Positions 1-6,762 of a stretch of 9,817 nucleotides of DNA are shown piece by piece. The stretch is taken from contig DQGV01000049.1 of assembly GCA_003524705.1 (NCBI GenBank), positions 1-9,817 of the forward strand, written 5' to 3'. Positions within the stretch are counted from its first letter, which is position 1. Each line of letters opens with the position of its first letter. Both the position numbers and the translations under genes were made by a program. The notes below the pieces were generated by a model that saw only the letters and a list, made by a program, of their open reading frames with translations, was not told the DNA's origin and did not search any database. This DNA comes from Anaerolineae bacterium (lineage in GTDB: Bacteria; Chloroflexota; Anaerolineae; Anaerolineales; Villigracilaceae).

Positions 1-994
1 CTTGAAATGGACATTCATTATTTTTCTCAACGCAATGCAAACCGATTTGGAACCAAATCGAAGGCATTTGAATTCCAAGATGTGGGTCGTTGGCTAGATA
101 AGGCATACCGGTATCTGTCAATTCGCCAGAAACTGCCCAAGAGTTAGAACCAATGTCGCGGCTCCATTCACCAAGTATCCCTTTTAGTAAAGAAGCGTTG
201 TATGAAACTTGGTCAAGTGGAAGTTGAGCATAATCAAAACTTGTTACTTGTGGAGATGTGTTTGTAGCATTTCCATCACCAATGTTATTGACAATAAAAG
301 GATGGTCATCGGGATATGGTGGATAAATTTCAGCAAGTTGTTCGGGTGTAAATGTTTTCAAGAAAATAGCGCGGTCAATTTCTTCGTCCATGTTGCCACG
401 CAAGTCCCATGCCATGGCTTTGCCCCACGTCAATGAATTTATGGGAGTCCATTCTGTGATGGCATAATCAGGACTCAGAATTGGTAAACCTAAAATTTCA
501 TATTCAAGGCTGAGTTCGTTTGGTTGTTTGTCTTTGATGTAAGCATTTACGCCATCCACATAGGCTTGCAAAATGGCTTTTGATTCTGCATCTAATGCTT
601 CCCATTCGGCTTCGGCAGTTTTTTCCCAACCTAAAGTTTTCAAGAACACATCCGTTTCTAATTGACCCGCACCAAACATTTCAGAAAGTTCACCCGCGCC
701 GACATGTCGCCAAAAATCCATTTGCCAGAAGCGGTCTTGCGCGTGAACATAGCCTTGTGCGAAAAATAAATCGTAGGTGTTGGCGGCATAAATATGTGGA
801 ATGCCCATCGCATCTCGATAAATATCCACTCTTTCATTTAAACCTGATACTTGAATTTCCCCATCCACTTGTGGGAAAGATTGTGGTGCTACTGTATTTG
901 GTAAATAACTTTTGAAATAATAAAATGCCCCTGAACCTGCAATGACAACAATAATTAACAAACCTATCAATATACGACCAACGATTTTTTTCAT
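1..994 (-). CDS. Penicillin acylase family (S45 Ntn-hydrolase) precursor, N-terminal 331 residues, cut by window edge
   Basis: The reading frame opens at ATG 994-992 and stays open to base 1, so the 3' part lies outside the window. A GGAG box (1003-1000) sits 5 nt upstream of the ATG. Residues 1-27 are a Lys/Arg start plus a hydrophobic segment, suggesting a signal anchor. There follow the alpha-chain hallmarks of the family: DAMGIPHIYA (61-70), QGYVHAQDRFWQMD (80-93) and GAGELSEMFG (99-108). The autoprocessing site is visible as IGSNSWAVSG (281-290), with Ser283 expected to become the N-terminal nucleophile of the beta chain after cleavage behind Gly282, then PYLANDPHLG (298-307). Family members are usually around 700-850 residues, so roughly 40% is present. 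They hydrolyse amide bonds of beta-lactams, acyl-homoserine lactones or other N-acyl compounds; the substrate here cannot be told. The gene lies 25 bp after the stop of the exported barrel protein and probably shares its transcript. No twin-arginine motif is seen in the signal. Confidence 0.93.
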   Translation of the reverse strand, partial: MKKIVGRILIGLLIIVVIAGSGAFYYFKSYLPNTVAPQSFPQVDGEIQVSGLNERVDIYRDAMGIPHIYAANTYDLFFAQGYVHAQDRFWQMDFWRHVGAGELSEMFGAGQLETDVFLKTLGWEKTAEAEWEALDAESKAILQAYVDGVNAYIKDKQPNELSLEYEILGLPILSPDYAITEWTPINSLTWGKAMAWDLRGNMDEEIDRAIFLKTFTPEQLAEIYPPYPDDHPFIVNNIGDGNATNTSPQVTSFDYAQLPLDQVSYNASLLKGILGEWSRDIGSNSWAVSGELTDTGMPYLANDPHLGIQMPSIWFQIGLHCVEKNNECPFQ

Positions 995-1019
995 AAAATC
1001 TCCATGTAAAAGATTTGAC

Positions 1020-3545
1020 TTACGGCACAGTCCCTAACAAACGCGGATACCAATACCATAAAATATCTGCCGCGGGTTTGCTGTGAATAGATGTAGATTT
1101 ATCTTGCAAGGCGACAGGCATAAAATAACCACGACTGATAAAACCTGAAATCCATGGGCGGGCATTGACTGTCGTGAGCATGGCTTCATAAATATCGGCT
1201 TGGGTTTGTAAATTCAAACTAACAGATGGATTATCTGCATAGGGTTGAGATAAAGAAGCGAAATCAACGCAAGTGCCTGTGCCGCTGGAAATACATCCAC
1301 TTGGTGCACCCGCCGCAGATGGATATGCCACTGCCAGAATAATCGGTTTGCCTAACAAGTTAACCAATGGAGCAATTTCGTTATCTAACAATCTGCCGGC
1401 TTCATTCGTGAGGTCGGTTTTTGTAGCAGTTTGATTTGTGGTAAGTGGAGCAGACCATAACAAATAAACACCATCTACATCTTTTAGAAAACTTACGGGT
1501 GTTTGTACATTCGATGTTGTGTATGGCATTGCCCAAAATACTTGACCTCTGAATCGTGAGCGTACATCTTGGATGATGGCTTTCCATTGCGCTTCAACAT
1601 CCGCAGGGACATTTGATGGCTGACCATTTGGCAGGGTGCCTGCGGGTAAAGCAGGTGTAACGGCTTCACCACCGAGGATTAAGAATTGCGCACCAGTTTG
1701 TGTGGCAAGGTCTGCATAGTTAACGGCGAAAGCACGATAGCGCGTGAACCATGTTTGCCACCATGCGGCATCACGTGGGGCGTTTAGCCAAAAGGTAGTA
1801 GATGCCGAGGTTGTTGAATCAGTTGTCCCTGAGAAGTGAGGCGTTGGGAAAATCGCCACGTTAAGACCGGCATTGCGGGCTTGTGAAATCATAATAGCGG
1901 AGTCAATCCACAATGGGTCTTGACCGGGCAATGTTGTAAATCGTAAGGGTGAAATGTTGGTGTACGTCCAACTGGGGGTGATGACTGCTAAATTGGAGCC
2001 GATGGCTTTTGTGTTGGCAAAGGTTTGTGGGGCAAAGTATGAAAAATTGGGGCGGTATGTTGATTGATATTCAACGCCTGCTACAAAGCCAACAGCACGC
2101 GGATTAATAGTCGAGCCAACGAGTGAAACGGGTTCGGGGTTTTCGTACCACTTCCACGAACTGATGTTATCTTGAATATCTTGCCCTAATAAACTGGTAG
2201 AGGCGATTCGTCCTCTTGGGTTTTCGCCAACTGTTTGGTTATCGTCGGCACTGCCACATTGACCATTGCGACAATAACGATATGAAAAGTCACCGAGAAA
2301 ATTTAACGGACTATATAATTTATAAGCCCAACGATTATTGCCGAGGGGCCACATCGGGATGGGTTCCATCCAACCAAAAGTATTAAATTGAATGTAAAGG
2401 ATATCACCCGGCGGTGTGACAGATGGGATTGTGGTTTCAAAAAGAATCGGTGCTGAATTACGGGTGGTAGACCATGTAGCAATTGAGTCTTGAAGCGTTA
2501 CATCTTGTTCTGGCACAATAAACTCACGTACTATCCATGCACCATCTTCTTTATGTTCAGCATTCCAAAAGCCATCGCCTAAAGTGTATTTATATTGAAT
2601 GTAAGTGCCAACTGGTAACCCTATAGTGATGGCGTAACGACCATCTGCTTGCAATTGCATATCTCGCATGCGGTTTGTTACGGTGCTCACGCCACCGGGC
2701 AAATCGGCAAAGGTGTTGCCAAGTTGCAAAATGTTACCTGCAATGCGCACTGGCACACCCGGCACAGTATCTGCTGGTACAGAAACGCGAAACGTCACAT
2801 TGACGAAACGTGTGGGTTTGATGCGCACATCTACCAATGTGGGAGTTTCACTTGCTACCACTGCACCTTGTTGAAATGGCAAATATAAACCGTCTAAACT
2901 ATAAGCAACCAATTGATGCGTGCCAGCGGGTAAACCTGTTAACTCAAAACGTCCTAAAGAATCGGTAATATGTTGCATGCCACCAGCCGTTACTAAGATA
3001 TTTGGTACAGGCGTATTTGTATCGGCATTATAAATTTGCCCTAAAATTGAACCTGTTGGGCGGGTGTAACTTTTATCGTCCCAATCTGCAACAATATCGC
3101 GTACTTCACTGGGTCCATTGGCAACATGCATACGATAGCGAATGGCTGTGTTAAAACTTGTATCTTCAAATACTAAAGCAGGTCCTTGCCTGATATAACG
3201 ATACTTAACGACTGAGTTGTAAACAATCGGAAGGGTCGCCGCATACGTTAATGTATCTCTGGCGGTCATTGGGTATTGTTGCGGATTCAATGAAAGCCCA
3301 GTGACTTCATCTAAGACGGCAATGACGAGTGTTTCATTCGGTTGAAGTGGCTCAGGTAATGTGACTACAAATGTTGTTTGTGCTACGGGATATGGCGTAG
3401 AGGTCGGAAATGCTTCACCTGCTACAGGTGTGGCTGGCGTTAACGTTGGCGGACTAAATAATGAAAACGTGCAAGCCTGCCCCACAACGGCAAGCATAAG
3501 CGCCGCATGGATGATTCGGCGAGTGATATTCGATTTCCCATTCAT
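1020..3545 (-). CDS. Exported multi-domain protein: beta-sandwich modules plus glycoside-hydrolase-like barrel, 841 aa
   Basis: The start is placed at ATG 3545-3543 because an AGGAG box (3556-3552) lies 6 nt upstream; the frame also offers an ATG at 3572, but that lies inside an inverted-repeat arm and has no such box. Residues 8-25 form a signal peptide with twin Arg (TRRII, 8-12), a hydrophobic core, and GQAC with Cys25 as possible lipidation site, followed by a Thr/Pro-rich linker. Then come a beta-sandwich module (about 57-155), a carboxypeptidase-regulatory-like module (164-243, with GQIYNADTNTPVPN and DSLGRFELTGLPAGTH), and two starch-binding-like modules (about 247-358 and 367-465). 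The three sandwich modules each end in a D-x-I-x-x-W signature. The C-terminal part (about 483-841) resembles a TIM-barrel glycoside hydrolase: ITPSW (522-526), FLILGGEAV with Glu627, and GKPIILAVAYPS (732-743). Carbohydrate binding or cleavage outside the cell is an inference; the exact family is not recognised. It lies 108 bp downstream of tatC. Confidence 0.8.
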   Translation of the reverse strand: MNGKSNITRRIIHAALMLAVVGQACTFSLFSPPTLTPATPVAGEAFPTSTPYPVAQTTFVVTLPEPLQPNETLVIAVLDEVTGLSLNPQQYPMTARDTLTYAATLPIVYNSVVKYRYIRQGPALVFEDTSFNTAIRYRMHVANGPSEVRDIVADWDDKSYTRPTGSILGQIYNADTNTPVPNILVTAGGMQHITDSLGRFELTGLPAGTHQLVAYSLDGLYLPFQQGAVVASETPTLVDVRIKPTRFVNVTFRVSVPADTVPGVPVRIAGNILQLGNTFADLPGGVSTVTNRMRDMQLQADGRYAITIGLPVGTYIQYKYTLGDGFWNAEHKEDGAWIVREFIVPEQDVTLQDSIATWSTTRNSAPILFETTIPSVTPPGDILYIQFNTFGWMEPIPMWPLGNNRWAYKLYSPLNFLGDFSYRYCRNGQCGSADDNQTVGENPRGRIASTSLLGQDIQDNISSWKWYENPEPVSLVGSTINPRAVGFVAGVEYQSTYRPNFSYFAPQTFANTKAIGSNLAVITPSWTYTNISPLRFTTLPGQDPLWIDSAIMISQARNAGLNVAIFPTPHFSGTTDSTTSASTTFWLNAPRDAAWWQTWFTRYRAFAVNYADLATQTGAQFLILGGEAVTPALPAGTLPNGQPSNVPADVEAQWKAIIQDVRSRFRGQVFWAMPYTTSNVQTPVSFLKDVDGVYLLWSAPLTTNQTATKTDLTNEAGRLLDNEIAPLVNLLGKPIILAVAYPSAAGAPSGCISSGTGTCVDFASLSQPYADNPSVSLNLQTQADIYEAMLTTVNARPWISGFISRGYFMPVALQDKSTSIHSKPAADILWYWYPRLLGTVP

Positions 3546-3561
3546 ATTCTTCTCCTGAAAG

Positions 3562-3623
3562 TGTAAGGGCATAGCGAGCCAGTTTCAGATTTTATTGATA
3601 ACTAATTTTGCTATGCCCTTACA
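3562..3623. repeat. 14-bp perfect inverted repeat with 34-nt spacer in the leader of the barrel-protein gene
   Basis: Bases 3562-3575 (TGTAAGGGCATAGC) are the exact reverse complement of 3610-3623, separated by 34 nt. In minus-strand RNA the 3' arm ends about 5 nt before the AGGAG ribosome-binding site of the gene starting at 3545. The stem could be a leader hairpin affecting translation, a transcription-factor dyad, or the ends of a tiny mobile or repeat element. There is no U-run after the stem, so a standard rho-independent terminator for tatC is unlikely. Confidence 0.75.
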
Positions 3624-3653
3624 AATTGATTCAAAAACGTTTCAGACTACGGG

Positions 3654-4607
3654 TTAACCTAATCCATCATCTGCGACATTTTCTTGCAATTCAGCATTGT
3701 CTCGCTTGCGCCCGGCGTAGGCGATATAACTCAAGCCAATGCTAATAAAGTATAACAAAGTCATCGGAAGCATGACCAAACCCATATTGACAGGGTCAAC
3801 AGTGGGGGTGATGGCGGCGGCGAGAATGGCAATAATCACAATTGCAATTCTCCATTGTTCTGCCAAAATTTGCGGTTTGACAAATCCCATAGACGTTAAT
3901 ACATAAATCACTAATGGGAATTCAAAGAATAAGCCAATCCAAAACATCAAGCCAGTGACGAAAGAAAAATATTCTTTGGCTGTCCAGAATTGGGCAATTT
4001 CAGTAAAGCCACCTAAAAACGGAAGTGCGGCTGGCAATAAAATATAAAATGTAAACGCCATGCCTGTTAAGAAAAGAAGTGTAGCAAGCGGAATACCGAT
4101 TAAGCCTAATTTTTTCTCACGTGGTTTCAAGCCCGGCGCGGCAAAATACCAGACTTCAAAAGCAATGTATGGAAATGCCAAAGCAATGCCGACAGACATA
4201 GAAACACGCATGAAGACACCAATCTCTTCGGTGACTTGAATGGCTTGCAGATTTTGTAACCCACCAACTGGGTCTGCCAGAAATGCCATAACTTCTTGTG
4301 CAAACCAAAAAGTGATAATGACTGTGAGTGTCAACATCAAGACCGAACGAAGCAAGTGCATTCGCAAATCTTCGATTTGTTGCCATAAGCCTTCGCGAGT
4401 TTGTTTATCGGTGGCTAAATCAGAGAAGACATCCGCAATGGGACGTTCATCAGGTTCGGTGTTGAGGTATTGATTAAATTTATATAATGCACGAAACGGG
4501 AAAGCAATAATCGTAAAGATAAGTATGAACGGAAACGTGATAATAGCAACAAGCACGCGAAAGTAGACGAGGATGTCTTGCCCTAGTCTGGTAAAGAAAT
4601 TACGCAT
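3654..4607 (-). CDS. tatC: Twin-arginine translocase receptor subunit TatC, with N-terminal extension
   Basis: TatC is the polytopic membrane receptor that recognises twin-arginine signal peptides and, with TatA/TatB proteins, exports folded proteins. The family core runs from about residue 75: IEDLRMHLL (78-86) matches the HLxELRxRL motif. Counterparts of key E. coli residues are visible as Glu164 in KPREKK (E103), Glu229 in FFEFP (E170) and Asp271 in ITPTVDP (D211). Six hydrophobic segments follow in the usual order. At 317 aa it is longer than the usual 240-260. The excess is mostly an N-terminal extension (1-74) holding a long hydrophobic stretch (about 12-39, broken by Pro26 and Pro37) and a charged linker. 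No ATG codes for a residue between Met1 and Met83, so the extension is probably real. The start overlaps the upstream tatA-like gene by 8 bp and has no clear ribosome-binding site, suggesting coupled translation. Confidence 0.96.
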   Translation of the reverse strand: MRNFFTRLGQDILVYFRVLVAIITFPFILIFTIIAFPFRALYKFNQYLNTEPDERPIADVFSDLATDKQTREGLWQQIEDLRMHLLRSVLMLTLTVIITFWFAQEVMAFLADPVGGLQNLQAIQVTEEIGVFMRVSMSVGIALAFPYIAFEVWYFAAPGLKPREKKLGLIGIPLATLLFLTGMAFTFYILLPAALPFLGGFTEIAQFWTAKEYFSFVTGLMFWIGLFFEFPLVIYVLTSMGFVKPQILAEQWRIAIVIIAILAAAITPTVDPVNMGLVMLPMTLLYFISIGLSYIAYAGRKRDNAELQENVADDGLG

Positions 4608-4998
4608 TGTTCGGTTGGTCGCTTTCGCTGTCCTTTGATTCGGATTTTGGTGGTGAAATTTTATTTTCAGGCGGTGCGACAGGTTTATCGGAATAGGGTT
4701 GGGGCTGACGATTCTGTTTCGGGTTTGCCGAACCTGTTGAGGTTAAGGAAGAAGCGTTTCTTATCTCTTTGTTAATTTCATTGATTTCAGTGTTGGCATC
4801 TCGAATTAAATTTCTAGGCAGAGAGCGGATTTCATTCGATGTGCGTTGAAAGACTTTCCAACCTTCGGATTGGGTTAAGTCACGAAGCCATCTGCCGATG
4901 GACTTGCCTGCTTTTTGCATATCTTTTGGACCTAAGACAATTAATGCAATGATAATAATAAAAATAAGTTCGTTAATGCCGATGCCGAGAATTTCCAT
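4600..4998 (-). CDS. Twin-arginine translocase TatA/TatB family subunit, TatB-like features
   Basis: The 132-residue protein has the family plan. A short N-terminal membrane helix (about 9-22) carries the acidic residue Glu10 (INELIF), followed by the hinge LGPKDM (22-27), an amphipathic helix (about 26-42), and a long charged tail. The tail from about 85 is rich in Pro, Ser, Lys and Asp and is probably disordered. The hinge reads LGP rather than the FG of typical TatA, and Glu at the SEL position is the TatB pattern, so this looks more TatB-like; in organisms with one such subunit it may serve both roles. It forms the pore or docking part of the Tat complex with TatC, whose gene overlaps its 3' end by 8 bp. 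It starts 13 bp after the nusB stop with no clear Shine-Dalgarno sequence, which suggests translational coupling. No second tatA-like gene occurs in this window. Confidence 0.9.
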   Translation of the reverse strand: MEILGIGINELIFIIIIALIVLGPKDMQKAGKSIGRWLRDLTQSEGWKVFQRTSNEIRSLPRNLIRDANTEINEINKEIRNASSLTSTGSANPKQNRQPQPYSDKPVAPPENKISPPKSESKDSESDQPNNA

Positions 4999-5011
4999 TT
5001 ATGATTCTACT

Positions 5012-5494
5012 TTACTCGCTCGTGCCGCCGTCCTCGGCGACGAAAGAAGTTTCTTCTACTTTATTTTTGATGGCTTGCCGAATTTCATTTTCATGTTCAA
5101 CCAGTGTGCCAAGCACACCGTTGACAAAACGCGATGCTGAATCGGAGCCGTATATTTTTGCTAACTCAACCGCTTCGTTAATGGCAACTTTGGTTGGTGT
5201 TTCGCGCGAGATGGCAAACTCCCAACATGCCATACGGATAATGTTTCTATCAATTGCGGCAATTTGGTCGAGGGGCCATTCGGGCGCATATTTTGCAATG
5301 ACGTTATCTAACTCTTCGCGCAAGGGACGCACACCGAAAATAATTTGACGGGCAAATTCGGCGTGTTCGTCTGAAAGTTCATTTTCTTCAAGGCGTGTTT
5401 TTAATACATCACCCGGTAAGTGATTTGATAAATCTGTTTCGTACAAAACTTGCAGAGCAATGGCGCGCGCTCTGGTACGGGGTTTCATGCTCAT
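5012..5494 (-). CDS. nusB: Transcription antitermination factor NusB
   Basis: NusB is a small all-helical RNA-binding protein that pairs with NusE (ribosomal protein S10) on boxA RNA to prevent premature termination, mainly in rRNA operons. Recognised family segments are the basic N-terminus RTRARAIALQVLYETD (6-21), IDRNIIRMACWE (81-92) and the C-terminal signature VAINEAVELAKIYGSD (103-118) followed by SRFVNGVLG (121-129). The length of 160 aa is normal, with a short acidic tail after residue 145. The first ATG (5494-5492) overlaps the TGA stop of the Asp23-like gene as ATGA, favouring coupled translation; a second in-frame ATG two codons later is also possible. The asp23-nusB neighbourhood is known from Gram-positive bacteria, which supports both calls. 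Confidence 0.96.
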   Translation of the reverse strand: MSMKPRTRARAIALQVLYETDLSNHLPGDVLKTRLEENELSDEHAEFARQIIFGVRPLREELDNVIAKYAPEWPLDQIAAIDRNIIRMACWEFAISRETPTKVAINEAVELAKIYGSDSASRFVNGVLGTLVEHENEIRQAIKNKVEETSFVAEDGGTSE

Positions 5495-5829
5495 TCTGAA
5501 TAATCTATATCTTCAATATGAATGTTAACTTCGCCGACATCCATGCCGACAATTTCATTAATAGCGCGTGTAACGTTTTGTTGCACATTGCGGCTGACTT
5601 CGCGGATGTTGACATCTTGTTTTAGGATGAGATGCAAATCTACTAAGGCGATGTTATCTTTCGCTTCAATGCGCACGCCATCACCAACGCCACGTTTGAA
5701 GAGGCGATTTACCCCTCCAGCCACTTCTGCAAAACGGCTAACGCCTTGCACTTCCAGCGCAGATAGACGCGCAATGGTGGTTAATACTTCGGGTGAGACG
5801 GTTGTTTTTCCATCAACAGGTTCGGTCAT
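5491..5829 (-). CDS. Asp23/Gls24 family protein, 112 aa
   Basis: The family is recognised from VSPEVLTTIARLSALEVQGV (11-30), the middle strand GVRIEA (51-56), and the segment VDLHLILKQDVNIREVSRNV (63-82) followed by QQNVTRAINEIVGMDVGEVN (83-102). In Firmicutes these are small, membrane-associated or cytoplasmic proteins linked to cell-envelope or alkaline stress; the molecular role is poorly defined and cannot be read from this sequence. I chose the ATG at 5829-5827 because an AGGAG box (5839-5835) lies 5 nt upstream. The longer frame from 5844 would begin inside the spacer with no better site. The 3' end overlaps nusB by 4 bp. The 97 bp upstream, towards fabG, is almost filled by a repeat element, so transcription from the fabG side would have to read through it. 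Confidence 0.9.
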   Translation of the reverse strand: MTEPVDGKTTVSPEVLTTIARLSALEVQGVSRFAEVAGGVNRLFKRGVGDGVRIEAKDNIALVDLHLILKQDVNIREVSRNVQQNVTRAINEIVGMDVGEVNIHIEDIDYSE

Positions 5830-5849
5830 TTTTGCTCCTATCATTTCAT

Positions 5850-5923
5850 GAGATTGCTTCGTCTGTGGTCTACAGGGCGAGAAGACCTCGCCCCTACTCG
5901 ACCAACGGCACGCAATGACATGA
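5850..5923. repeat. Palindromic repeat element, copy 1, with nested GC-rich hairpin
   Basis: The spacer between fabG and the Asp23-like gene is a compact repeat. It begins GAGATTGCTTCG (5850-5861), contains ACTCGACCA (5896-5904), and ends CGCAATGACATGA (5911-5923). All three words recur in the same order in the 8018-8156 element. The centre holds a perfect 7-bp stem, GGGCGAG (5875-5881) with CTCGCCC (5887-5893) around AAGAC. The outer flanks TTTCATG (5844-5850) and CATGAAA (5919-5925) are also complementary. There is no U-tract, so a canonical terminator is unlikely. Such CATTGCG/GAAGCAATCTC elements are widespread non-coding repeats in several bacterial groups. Confidence 0.8.
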
Positions 5924-5926
5924 AAA

Positions 5927-6679
5927 TTACATCATCGCCATGCCGCCATCAACACCGAGCACTTGACCAGTGATATATGCGGCTTCATCGGATGCTAAGA
6001 ATGCGGCGGCGGCGGCGATTTCTTCGGGTTTGCCTTTTCTGCCGAGCGGAACTAATTTCAATGCCGCTTCGAGCACTTCGGGAGTCATGGCATCTAAAAT
6101 TTCAGTATCTACAAAGCCCGGCGCAATGGCATTGACGGTGATATTGCGTGTGGCAACTTCACGCGCTAAGGCTTTGGTGAATGCAATCTGCCCGCCTTTG
6201 GAAGCGGAATAATTGGTTTGACCGGGATTGCCCATTTGCCCTGCCACAGATGCCATGTTGATAATTCTGCCAACACGTTTGCGCATCATGTGTTTGACGG
6301 CGGCTTTTGAGCAATTGAATGTGCTTTTGAGATTGGTATTGATGACAGCATCCCAATCTGCTTCGGGCATCATCATAATTAATTGGTCTCTTGTAATGCC
6401 GGCATTGTTGACCAAGATGCTTAAATCACCAAAAGTATCCACTGCAAATTTGACCAAGGCTTCGGCTTGTTTGAAATCAGAAACATCAGCTTGAAAGGCG
6501 GCGGCTTTGCCACCTGCGGATTGAATCTGTTTGACGACTTCTTCCGCAGACTCAGGGGATTTGTTGTAATTGACGACGACTGCGGCACCGCGTGATGCAA
6601 ATTCTAAAGCAATGGCGCGACCAATTCCGCGTGAACCGCCGGTGATGAGAGCAACTTTGTTTTCTAAACTATTTGCCAT
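5927..6679 (-). CDS. fabG: 3-oxoacyl-[acyl-carrier-protein] reductase FabG (short-chain dehydrogenase)
   Basis: FabG reduces beta-ketoacyl-ACP to (R)-3-hydroxyacyl-ACP with NADPH in the fatty acid elongation cycle, in the cytoplasm. The 250-residue protein shows a complete classical SDR set: TGGSRGIG (13-20) for the cofactor, ADVSD (64-68), NNAG (91-94), and the tetrad Asn116, Ser144, Tyr157 and Lys161 (YSASK, 157-161). The post-catalytic NAIAPGFVDTE (183-193) and the C-terminal ITGQVLGVDGGMAM (236-249) are typical of FabG. Arg21 after the glycine motif and VNYNKS (36-41) fit NADP preference. The start at ATG 6679-6677 is supported by AAGGA (6692-6688) 8 nt upstream. Because SDRs share this fold widely, another ketoreductase role (for example acetoacetyl-CoA reductase) is the main alternative. 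No ACP or condensing-enzyme gene is seen next to it. Confidence 0.9.
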   Translation of the reverse strand: MANSLENKVALITGGSRGIGRAIALEFASRGAAVVVNYNKSPESAEEVVKQIQSAGGKAAAFQADVSDFKQAEALVKFAVDTFGDLSILVNNAGITRDQLIMMMPEADWDAVINTNLKSTFNCSKAAVKHMMRKRVGRIINMASVAGQMGNPGQTNYSASKGGQIAFTKALAREVATRNITVNAIAPGFVDTEILDAMTPEVLEAALKLVPLGRKGKPEEIAAAAAFLASDEAAYITGQVLGVDGGMAMM

Positions 6680-6699
6680 GTGTTGATTCCTTTATGTGA

Positions 6700-6705
6700 A
6701 TTATA
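6700..6705 (-). promoter_or_regulatory. Candidate -10 box for fabG
   Basis: A perfect TATAAT on the minus strand lies 20 nt before the fabG ATG. Transcription would begin near 6693, just ahead of the AAGGA ribosome-binding site. No convincing -35 hexamer is visible at 16-18 bp spacing, so the call rests on the -10 box and its position only. Confidence 0.4.
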
Positions 6706-6732
6706 CACTTGTTGCGAGAGGAAAGATGAAGA

Positions 6733-6753
6733 AACAGAGAACAGAGAACAGTG
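6733..6753. repeat. 7-bp tandem repeat, three units
   Basis: Three consecutive heptamers on the plus strand read AACAGAG, AACAGAG and AACAGTG, followed by weaker copies. They fill the short spacer between the end of the gene at 6763 and the fabG promoter region. The period matches that of the repeat at 9726-9781. Confidence 0.7.
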
Positions 6754-6762
6754 AGTGGAAAG

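Noticed and set aside
209..915. Two plus-strand open frames (209-436 and 580-915)
   Set aside because: They lie opposite the penicillin acylase frame, which has clear family motifs throughout, and their translations show no recognisable domain.
3546..3572. Upstream ATG at 3572 as start of the large exported protein
   Set aside because: It would add nine residues before the signal peptide, falls inside an inverted-repeat arm, and lacks a ribosome-binding site, whereas the ATG at 3545 has AGGAG at ideal spacing.
3562..3623. Rho-independent terminator after tatC
   Set aside because: The loop is 34 nt and the downstream arm is followed by CTTTCAGGAG rather than a U-tract.
4240..4473. Plus-strand frame opposite tatC, and similar antisense frames elsewhere
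   Set aside because: They are shadows of well-supported genes and show no domain, signal or ribosome-binding site of their own.
5830..5844. Upstream ATG at 5844 as start of the Asp23-like gene
   Set aside because: The AGGAG box lies between it and the ATG at 5829, which fits the latter.
5875..5893. Rho-independent terminator after fabG
   Set aside because: The GC-rich stem is present but no run of U follows it on either strand.
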